A stretch of 64,000 nt of DNA, from positions 1 to 64,000 of IMG/VR virus record IMGVR_UViG_3300024352_000020, one strand, 5' to 3'. Below are positions 28,222 through 36,164 of this stretch, piece by piece; position 1 is the first letter of the stretch, and the number at the start of each line of letters is the position of its first letter. Under the pieces are notes generated by a model. It was not told the origin of the DNA. It saw nothing but the letters and a program-made list of their open reading frames with translations, and ran no database searches. The translations under genes were made by a program, and so were the position numbers. The DNA comes from a virus.

Positions 28222-31200
28222 TATTTTCGTCCTGCTGCAACATAAGGTGGTTTATTTGGCTTGCCATTAAACTCTCCAGTTGCCCAATCTAAATAAGCTT
28301 GTTCTGCCGTAAGGTTTTTGCCTGGTATACTATAAAAACAAATATCTTTAGAGATGTTTTGCTCTCCGGTTACTTGATATTGTTTTTGCTCTCCTTTGAC
28401 ATTTACATTAACTGTATCTAATGAATTTCCTGGAATAGATTGCAAGCATCCATCTTCATCTATGTATGTTTTGTATTTAATAGTCATTTGTGCACAAAAA
28501 CCAACTTCTTTTGGTTGTTGTACAACTTCACCATTAACCAAAGCATTTTTAACATTTGATTTACAAAAATTACAAGGTTCAAGTTTGCCTCCAAAATTAT
28601 CTATGTTTGTATCTGTGTAAGGAGGAGTTGCAAATTTTTGTCCATTATAATCTCTTTGAACACAAGGAGGTTTTGGTTCATTACCACGCCTTAAATTATC
28701 TACAACTACAGCTGGATTGCCTGGTTGTGGTACTCCAGCTATACCTCCACCACCACCAAAACCACCACCACCTAAACCAAGACCTCCTAAACCACCTAAT
28801 CCGCCTAAACCGCCTGGATAACCATATCCACCGCCAAAACCTCCTGGTCCTGGTCCTGGAGGCAAACAGTCTAAAAGACCTGGAGTTCCTCCATAAATAG
28901 CATGTTCACATATTTTTTTAATTCCACAAGCTGTATTTATAAGTATAGATTTACAACATTTATTAACTATATTAGTTATAATTCCATAAACACCTCTTAT
29001 ATAAAAAGTATATACTTCTTCTCCTGGTGGACATGATCCATTAACAGGATTAGTTCCGGTTGGTAATGGATTTGGTGGTTGTGGGCGTGTAGGACCAGTA
29101 ACAGGATTTGTAGAATTAGTACCAATAACACCTGGGCCAACAGCATATGGTTCTGGTTTAACCAAAGGACTGTCTGGGTTAATAGCTAAAGCAGAAGAAT
29201 TAAAATTATCATCTGGATCTTCAGCACCTTCTGGATTTGCTAAATCTTGCGAAGGAACTATTTCTCCAGTAGGATTTCCATCTTCATCTACATAAGGTCT
29301 TCCAGTCGCAGGATCTATTTGTAAGTTATAAGTTAAATTATTAAAATTTGAAACAGTTGTACATTTTCCATAAGAAAGCATGAATGGATCAACATTTTTA
29401 ATGTTTGCTGACCAATGAGACATAATGTCAGCTTGCGTAACTGGTGCTATATTAGATAAAGATGTTAATAATTCTCCCCATTGAGCAGCACTAATAACCA
29501 TGCCCTGACCTTCTGCCATAGCTGAAGGAGAACCATTAAATCCAATAAGATTTTCACCACAAGGACCATTCTTTTCTAGAATAGCTTGTTGTAATGAACC
29601 ACTCATATTTGAACTACTGAATGGGCCTACAAGCGGAACATAATCGCCTTCGTTATATAATTCATTTGGCTTATTTATTGAAAAATATTTTTTAGGATCT
29701 GTTTCTTTTCCATGAAAGTAAGAAGAACATGCTTGTCCAACTAAACTAGCAGCACTATCAATAAACTTGCTTCCGTTATTTCTATTTAACCAAAGACCTT
29801 TTAACAAACACGGTCCAAAACCAAAGTTAACAGCTGAATTAGTTCCATTTAACATATTTCCTATTTCAAGCGTGTTATGATTACCTATAAGTGCTATAGT
29901 TCCATTTTTAAATCTATGTAAACCAACTTCTGATTCTGGATCTGGATAATAAACCTCACATCTTGGATTACAAATTGCACCAGCTACGAAATTTGGTAAC
30001 CAACCAGTATCTCCAGATATATTTACAGAACCTCTATAGTATGGGTCTGGTCCATAAAGAAAACCACGCTCATATGGATCGTTATAAAAACCAATAGTAT
30101 TAAAAGTTACAACTAAGAAATTAGAATAACCATCTTCTTCATTACCTCTTCTTGTAAAAGCAGGACTTAATATAAAATAAGCTGTTTGTGCAGAAAATGT
30201 GTAGCCTTCTGGGGTTGTATATTTACTTGTTTTACAACCAGTTTTTATGTGTTCATCAATTTTTATATTTAATGAATCAGTGATTGGATAAGAAGGTTTT
30301 CTACAATTTGTAGCATCTAAATGAGGAACTGGAAAAACATTGCTATTAGCTAAAACATTTGTTAACGCAAAATAATTTCTTTGTGCCTCTAATAATCCCA
30401 TTGCAGACGCAGATATTGATGGTAACACAACGCCAAAATCTGGATTATTTTGTGCTGGAAAATCACCGCAATTAAAAAGATAAGATGTATCACTTCTGTC
30501 GGGACTTCTAATATCGTGAATATTTGTTCCATGAACTGAATGTTTTAACTGAGTAAATCTTAACCAAGATCTTCCAATTCTACCCTTTTCTTTTTGTGAG
30601 TAGTTCCAATAACAAACGGTATTCGACATAACTGGACCACCAGAATTATTTACTGGATCGCCAATGTCATTTTCAATAACTTTTCTTACATAACCACCAA
30701 CAGTTATATAGATTTTACCATTTCTAAATGTAATTCCATCGGGCATTTTAAGAGCAGTACCAGAAGGACCAACGGTTGTAGTTGTTCCTCCCGGCCCTGT
30801 AGTTGTTGTAGTAGCTGTAGTCGTGGTTGTAGTTACAACAGGAGGTAATGGAGGACGATTAATACTTATTTTTGTTGTTGTTGTTTGAGTATTTGGTGTT
30901 GTTGTAGTAGTTGTTATTAAACCTGTGCAATCTGGTTCTAATGTAATTCTTGTGGTATTATTATATTCAATATTTGTTCCGCCTATATGCCTTATTTCTT
31001 TTAACATACCTCTGATATTATATATATTTCCTATAGAGTATGCATCTAATGTTTGGTATATAGAAAGAGGGTTTTTAGGATTATAACTTGCAGCAACATA
31101 GAAAATCGGATTTGAATTTTGTCTTGTCAAAGTTGATTCATGAACATAAAATTCTGGTTGAATATAACCATATTTTAAAAGCGATCTTCCATAAGGTAAT

Positions 31201-34200
31201 TGTTTAAAAGAACATTCCCACCTAGATATAAAAGCTTTTTGTTGTTCTTCATTTTGATAAGGAACAATTTCTTTTATATTTTTATCATAAAATACTATAC
31301 CAACTAAACAACCATGACTTGCATGCCAAGGATCTCTATTCAATACGACAGAATTAAGATATTGTTTTTGACTTGGATTTCTAATTATTATAGGAACAAA
31401 TCTTTCATCTTTAAATATAGAGCCTGTTCCTGAAAGTTGATCGATTATTTGTTTTTGTGAATCATTTAATTGTGGATATGATTTTTTCCAAAAATAAAAT
31501 GTTGTTCCTCCAGATTGATATTCTTCCTGTGTATCAAACCAAAGTTGTAATTGCCAAGTTATATAATGAAGACCTATATTTATATTTGATCTAGAAGAAA
31601 AACCTCTTAAAATAATACTTGTGTTTATAAATCTTTTTGTGTTTAAGTTGAAAAGACACTTTCTTGGAATGTTACAACTTTTTAAAAAGTCATAATATGG
31701 ACCAGTTTCTTCAGGTGGATATTCATTGGTTAATGGATCTGTTAAAATAGAAATTGGTTTATAAGCAAAATAATATAAAGTTGGATCATTATTAGTAATA
31801 AAATCATTAGATGTTAATTTTTCAAATCTTCCATCTGGCAAATCTGTTACATAAATTCCAGTATAAGGACTAGTACTATATTGTTTATAATAATTTAAAA
31901 ATAAATTTAATTCAGGACAACAATTATTTGCTGGTTTAGATAAATTATTTAAATTAAAACAATATTGAAAAGTTGATGTCAATTCTGCTTTAGCTAAATC
32001 GCATGGTGTAGGAGGTGCACTTGTAGTAGTGGTTGTAGTAGTGGTAGTGGTAGTTGTACAGATAGCTAAAGAAGCTGCCTGTAAAGCAGTTTCACATTCT
32101 TCCTGAGATGTGTATATTCCACTTCCATCAACTTCACAAACACAATCAAAACAATCTAAAGCTTCGTTATAAACAGATTTCCAACTTGGACATGGAGTTG
32201 TACTAGTGGTAGTTGTTGTGGTTGTTGTAGTAGTCGTAGTCGGAGGAGTAATACTACTACATTCAACATGGTGAACATGAGCATTGCCATTAAAGAAACT
32301 GGTTATTACAAATTTATCGGTATCGGTGTTTTCATTTTTTGGAAAGAATTCTATGTTATGAAATAAATAGTCTTCACCGAGATCATATTCATGCCAATTA
32401 AAACTATCAAATGTAAAATATATATATCTTTTATCAGTTAATGCTATCGCACCTATTCCATTTGAAACTACATCTATAAATTTTACTGGGGCATTAGCAT
32501 TAATATTATTTATTATTACTGATTGCCACTGAGTAAAATTATTTGGATATGAAACTTTAAGATTACCATTATTATCTATTGCTAAATAATGCAAAGAATC
32601 AAAATCTATTCTTTTGTAAGTGGATTTGAGTGTTATGCCTTGGTTTTGAGCTATTATAAATGTATTTGAATTTCCTTTTTTAACATAAACATCATCCGAT
32701 GAACTTGTTGATAATATAAAAATATCACTATTATTTGTAATTGGTTCTAAATAAGCATCTCCATTAAATGTACCTTCAAAAATTTTACCACTTCCAAAAT
32801 AACACTTATATACATTGTTGTTTTTAGTTAAAAAATAGTTTTTTGTAACAGAAACTACATATTCTTCAGAAGTTTCAAAAATTAATTGTTCTGGAGGTAA
32901 AATACTTGGAGCAATAATCATAGAAGAATCTGTGTTTAAAACAGCTTCTATATTAAAATTAATATCAATAGGCGTATTAAAACTAGAATTATTTGGTGTG
33001 TTTATTAAGTTATAACCTAAATTATCAAAAAGATCATATCTAATTTCTGTATCAAATAAATTAATGTCATTTGTTTTATAAAATGTCTCTAAATTTCCAA
33101 GTATATAAATAATGGCTGTTTTATTTGTATTATTACCAATAGAAGATAAATAACCTTTTTTAATATATGGACTTGGAGAAGTAGCTTTTTCAACTTTTAC
33201 TGTTTTCCAAGTTCCAAAACACTCTGGAGGTGCTTGAGTAGTTGTTGTAGTCGTTGTTGTGGTTGTTGTCGTTGTTGTCGTAGTAGTTGTGGTGGTATTT
33301 AAACTAGTAGTTGTTGTAGTTGTATTAAAATTATTTTGTAATACATGCACATCGCAAGAACATGATTCTGTTAAAAATTCAAAATTTGGAATTGACTGAA
33401 ATTTATTGAAAGTTGTAACAAATTTAGGTTCTATTATTGAAGTGTTATTTTTATTAGTTGGACTATTAAAACTTCTATACATAAAAGGAAATTTTTGATC
33501 ATCAGTATTTCCAAAATAAACCGGAAGAGTTTGATAAAGCAAAACAGTTTCTATGCCGGTTTTTAATGGAACAGAAAAATTATTTGAAACAAGAGATATT
33601 TTAAAGTTATCTAATCCTAGATCACCAAGTTCTGTTAAATTAGGTTCAAAAAGTTTTATATATGGTATTTTTATAATATTTAAACATTCAACTGGAGAAC
33701 CAAAAAAAAGCACATCATTTAACTGATCGGTTAAGCTTTTTCCGGCTTCGCCAGGTTCATAAAATTCATAACATTGTTTTCGCAAAACAATATACAAACT
33801 GTGCCAATCAGCATCAGATGCAACATATTCCAAATTACATTTATTATAATCGGTATCCAAAAGTATTTTATAATCTGTAGCGTTGTCATCGCCTTGCTCA
33901 AGAATAAATTTAGAAATACTTGGTGCAGTTCCTGATGGAAGACCGTTATTTTGTAATAAATATTTAAATGTATAAAATTCAAATGGTGTAGCTACAAAGA
34001 AATTTGAAACAAAGGTTGTGTTTCCATTTATAATTTCGGTAGTACGATTTTCATGAATAAAAATAGAACCTTTAATGTCATATTTATCTTCAAATATTTT
34101 TACAAAGTTATAAGTTATAAAACCAGAAGCATTTTGTGTTAAAGTTCTGCATTTTGTTTGTGCTTCTTCTATTTCTTCAGTATTGGATTTAAAACCAACA

Positions 34201-36164
34201 AATGTTCCTGTATTAACTAGTCCTAATGACGCAGAAGGATTTGATGTAGAAAAATAACCTGTTAAAAATTCATTGTTATTAAATAATTTACCAGATAATA
34301 CACATTGACCATCCCAAGCACCTTCTACTTGTTCTTGTGACCATCCAAAAATATCTGTCTGAACACTCTTATTTGCAAAAAAGTTTGGTATAAAAACTGA
34401 TTTAATTGAGTTGTATAAATTTGGATCGTATTGTGGAGCGGTTGCGATTATATGCGTTCCATCGGCATATGTATTAGAAGATGTTTTTCTACCACCTGAT
34501 AAAACATAAAATCTTGAATTAGAAGATACTATATTACTGTAATAATCATTTATTTTTGAAGTATTTAAAGTAAATTTTGAATTAAAAGAACTAGGGGCAG
34601 CACTATCAGAATATAAATTAGATAAAAATCTATTTTGTATATATAACTGTCTTTCGTTCTGTGGAAAGATAGTATTTTTTAGATCATATTTATCTAATCG
34701 AACAAAGCCTATTGATGGAGGTCCAAAATAATTATTTTCTATAATACTAGAAAATGTTAAAATTATACCGTTTCCAAACTTGCCTACAATAATATCAAAA
34801 TCCCAATTGAAATTTCTATTAGAATTGTCTTTATGAGGAATGTAATAACTAGATGTTTTAAAGTTATGTCTAGTGTCATAAGTTGAAGCATTGAGATGTA
34901 AATTAAATCTATAGTCATTTAATTTTAATACTGCTGAATTACTTGTATAGTTTAAATCTTCAGATGTTATAAATACCGCAAATTCATTATTTTGTGGTGG
35001 ATTATTAGGTCTTACAGTTGTTGTTGTAGTGGTTGTAGTTGTAGTGGTCGTGGTAGTTGTGGTTGTAGCAGTCGTAGTCGTTGGTGCTGTCTTTACATTA
35101 ATTGGTATATTATGAATAATGTCTTGCAATGAATTGAATATAGAACCGTTTTGCCTAAGTTTTATAGAAGTTTTTACTGTGTCTAGTAAATAAGATCTTA
35201 AAATATATCCTAATGTTAATTTAAATGATGGTATTGAAGACACGCCATTAGTTACATCTCTAGAACCAAACGAAAATGTTTCAACAAAATCATTTTGGCC
35301 ATTATCTATTACTTGTATAATTATTCCAGTAACTGCATTAGAAGCAGACATATTAAAATTATTAGCAAGTACTCCATTTTCATCTAAAAAAGATATATAA
35401 ATATTATTTGTATTAACAAATGTTTCATATGCTTCTAAACTTAATTGATCATGTTGTGTGCTTGAATTTGCGATTGTAGCTGGATTAGTCATACTAGCTA
35501 CAATTTGAGAAGCGACAGAACCTGGTCTTAAAACAGTAACTGGTGACCAATCTGGATCACTATTAGATATTTGTGCTGCATTATCTAAAGTCAAAGTAAA
35601 TGTTAAATATACTATAATATTAGCATTATTCGCAAAAATAGATGGATCTGTTCCTATCCATTCTAATCTTAAAGAATTAGCATCTATAGTATAAGTAGAA
35701 TTTGTGGATATAGATTTAGAAAATGTTCCACCAGAAGAATTTTTAATTAAAAAATTATTATTAGAAGAAGTAACTGTTAATGTGCCTACTGCTTTTATTG
35801 GTGATAAAGGTAATCCAGAATTTGTAAAAGTTAATACTATATTTTCTGAAATAAGAGATTTTCCAGAAGAATCTAAACTAATAGATGTGGGAATTCCAGC
35901 TGTTACACGAAGAGTATCTGGGTATACAGCAGTAGGACTTAATGTCGTTGTGGTAGTTGTTGTAGTAGTCGGAGCGGAATTAATAGATTTAATAGGAATC
36001 CACTGTTGTGAGTTTGGATTCCAAAAAAATGTAGCATTGCTTGCTGTATTATACCAAAAAGCAGGTCTTTTTCTTTCAACTATTTTTGGTTCATTGGGCT
36101 GTCTATATACTAAAGAATCTCTAGAAGGATTAGAAATTCCTGGCAATTCGTTAGGATTAGGCAT
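28221..36164 (-). CDS. giant multidomain fibre with seven poly-Thr linkers, 2647 aa
   Basis: Start ATG 36164 has AGGAAA upstream. Residues 1-60 carry the terminal module (RPAFWYNTASNATFFW, WIPI). Threonine tracts ending in proline-containing spacers lie near residues 65-75, 357-381, 946-976, 1306-1322, 1370-1383, 1748-1762 and 1775-1797, and split the chain into beta-rich globular domains. The segment around 980-1300 has spaced aspartate/aromatic blade-like strands (LAIDNNGNLKVS; ALTDKRYIYFTFDSFNW) suggestive of a beta-propeller. Between tracts four and five is a 45-residue six-cysteine mini-domain. The last 330 residues are cysteine-rich and contain a Gly/Leu-rich run (GGLGGLGGLGGLGLGGGG). 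This is a virion fibre or collar appendage; I recognise no enzyme in it. The tracts resemble mucin-type PTS linkers. Confidence 0.7.
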   Translation of the reverse strand: MPNPNELPGISNPSRDSLVYRQPNEPKIVERKRPAFWYNTASNATFFWNPNSQQWIPIKSINSAPTTTTTTTTTLSPTAVYPDTLRVTAGIPTSISLDSSGKSLISENIVLTFTNSGLPLSPIKAVGTLTVTSSNNNFLIKNSSGGTFSKSISTNSTYTIDANSLRLEWIGTDPSIFANNANIIVYLTFTLTLDNAAQISNSDPDWSPVTVLRPGSVASQIVASMTNPATIANSSTQHDQLSLEAYETFVNTNNIYISFLDENGVLANNFNMSASNAVTGIIIQVIDNGQNDFVETFSFGSRDVTNGVSSIPSFKLTLGYILRSYLLDTVKTSIKLRQNGSIFNSLQDIIHNIPINVKTAPTTTTATTTTTTTTTTTTTTTTTVRPNNPPQNNEFAVFITSEDLNYTSNSAVLKLNDYRFNLHLNASTYDTRHNFKTSSYYIPHKDNSNRNFNWDFDIIVGKFGNGIILTFSSIIENNYFGPPSIGFVRLDKYDLKNTIFPQNERQLYIQNRFLSNLYSDSAAPSSFNSKFTLNTSKINDYYSNIVSSNSRFYVLSGGRKTSSNTYADGTHIIATAPQYDPNLYNSIKSVFIPNFFANKSVQTDIFGWSQEQVEGAWDGQCVLSGKLFNNNEFLTGYFSTSNPSASLGLVNTGTFVGFKSNTEEIEEAQTKCRTLTQNASGFITYNFVKIFEDKYDIKGSIFIHENRTTEIINGNTTFVSNFFVATPFEFYTFKYLLQNNGLPSGTAPSISKFILEQGDDNATDYKILLDTDYNKCNLEYVASDADWHSLYIVLRKQCYEFYEPGEAGKSLTDQLNDVLFFGSPVECLNIIKIPYIKLFEPNLTELGDLGLDNFKISLVSNNFSVPLKTGIETVLLYQTLPVYFGNTDDQKFPFMYRSFNSPTNKNNTSIIEPKFVTTFNKFQSIPNFEFLTESCSCDVHVLQNNFNTTTTTTSLNTTTTTTTTTTTTTTTTTTTTQAPPECFGTWKTVKVEKATSPSPYIKKGYLSSIGNNTNKTAIIYILGNLETFYKTNDINLFDTEIRYDLFDNLGYNLINTPNNSSFNTPIDINFNIEAVLNTDSSMIIAPSILPPEQLIFETSEEYVVSVTKNYFLTKNNNVYKCYFGSGKIFEGTFNGDAYLEPITNNSDIFILSTSSSDDVYVKKGNSNTFIIAQNQGITLKSTYKRIDFDSLHYLAIDNNGNLKVSYPNNFTQWQSVIINNINANAPVKFIDVVSNGIGAIALTDKRYIYFTFDSFNWHEYDLGEDYLFHNIEFFPKNENTDTDKFVITSFFNGNAHVHHVECSSITPPTTTTTTTTTTTTSTTPCPSWKSVYNEALDCFDCVCEVDGSGIYTSQEECETALQAASLAICTTTTTTTTTTTTSAPPTPCDLAKAELTSTFQYCFNLNNLSKPANNCCPELNLFLNYYKQYSTSPYTGIYVTDLPDGRFEKLTSNDFITNNDPTLYYFAYKPISILTDPLTNEYPPEETGPYYDFLKSCNIPRKCLFNLNTKRFINTSIILRGFSSRSNINIGLHYITWQLQLWFDTQEEYQSGGTTFYFWKKSYPQLNDSQKQIIDQLSGTGSIFKDERFVPIIIRNPSQKQYLNSVVLNRDPWHASHGCLVGIVFYDKNIKEIVPYQNEEQQKAFISRWECSFKQLPYGRSLLKYGYIQPEFYVHESTLTRQNSNPIFYVAASYNPKNPLSIYQTLDAYSIGNIYNIRGMLKEIRHIGGTNIEYNNTTRITLEPDCTGLITTTTTTPNTQTTTTKISINRPPLPPVVTTTTTTATTTTTGPGGTTTTVGPSGTALKMPDGITFRNGKIYITVGGYVRKVIENDIGDPVNNSGGPVMSNTVCYWNYSQKEKGRIGRSWLRFTQLKHSVHGTNIHDIRSPDRSDTSYLFNCGDFPAQNNPDFGVVLPSISASAMGLLEAQRNYFALTNVLANSNVFPVPHLDATNCRKPSYPITDSLNIKIDEHIKTGCKTSKYTTPEGYTFSAQTAYFILSPAFTRRGNEEDGYSNFLVVTFNTIGFYNDPYERGFLYGPDPYYRGSVNISGDTGWLPNFVAGAICNPRCEVYYPDPESEVGLHRFKNGTIALIGNHNTLEIGNMLNGTNSAVNFGFGPCLLKGLWLNRNNGSKFIDSAASLVGQACSSYFHGKETDPKKYFSINKPNELYNEGDYVPLVGPFSSSNMSGSLQQAILEKNGPCGENLIGFNGSPSAMAEGQGMVISAAQWGELLTSLSNIAPVTQADIMSHWSANIKNVDPFMLSYGKCTTVSNFNNLTYNLQIDPATGRPYVDEDGNPTGEIVPSQDLANPEGAEDPDDNFNSSALAINPDSPLVKPEPYAVGPGVIGTNSTNPVTGPTRPQPPNPLPTGTNPVNGSCPPGEEVYTFYIRGVYGIITNIVNKCCKSILINTACGIKKICEHAIYGGTPGLLDCLPPGPGPGGFGGGYGYPGGLGGLGGLGGLGLGGGGFGGGGGIAGVPQPGNPAVVVDNLRRGNEPKPPCVQRDYNGQKFATPPYTDTNIDNFGGKLEPCNFCKSNVKNALVNGEVVQQPKEVGFCAQMTIKYKTYIDEDGCLQSIPGNSLDTVNVNVKGEQKQYQVTGEQNISKDICFYSIPGKNLTAEQAYLDWATGEFNGKPNKPPYVAAGRK
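30772..30920 (-). repeat. poly-Thr codon tracts 6 and 7 of the giant fibre
   Basis: Two threonine-rich stretches are split by a KISINRPPLPP-type proline spacer, and the second includes GPGG and VGPSG breaks. All four ACN codons occur in irregular order, so the DNA is not a simple triplet repeat. This suggests that the amino acid run, rather than replication slippage, is what is maintained. Confidence 0.85.
32014..32245 (-). repeat. poly-Thr tracts 4 and 5 flanking a cysteine mini-domain
   Basis: Threonine runs at about 32198-32245 and 32014-32055 bracket a short domain with cysteines near both ends (CPSW, CFDCVC, EEC, AIC). Codons are mixed ACA/ACT/ACC/ACG. Confidence 0.85.
33236..33325 (-). 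repeat. poly-Thr tract 3, the longest linker
   Basis: About 29 codons, almost all threonine with one SLN break, end in QAPPEC before the putative propeller domain. Codon order is irregular. Confidence 0.88.
35020..35092 (-). repeat. poly-Thr tract 2 of the giant fibre
   Basis: About 24 codons encode threonine with one alanine interruption, ending in VRPNNPP. Mixed synonymous codons are used throughout. Confidence 0.88.
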
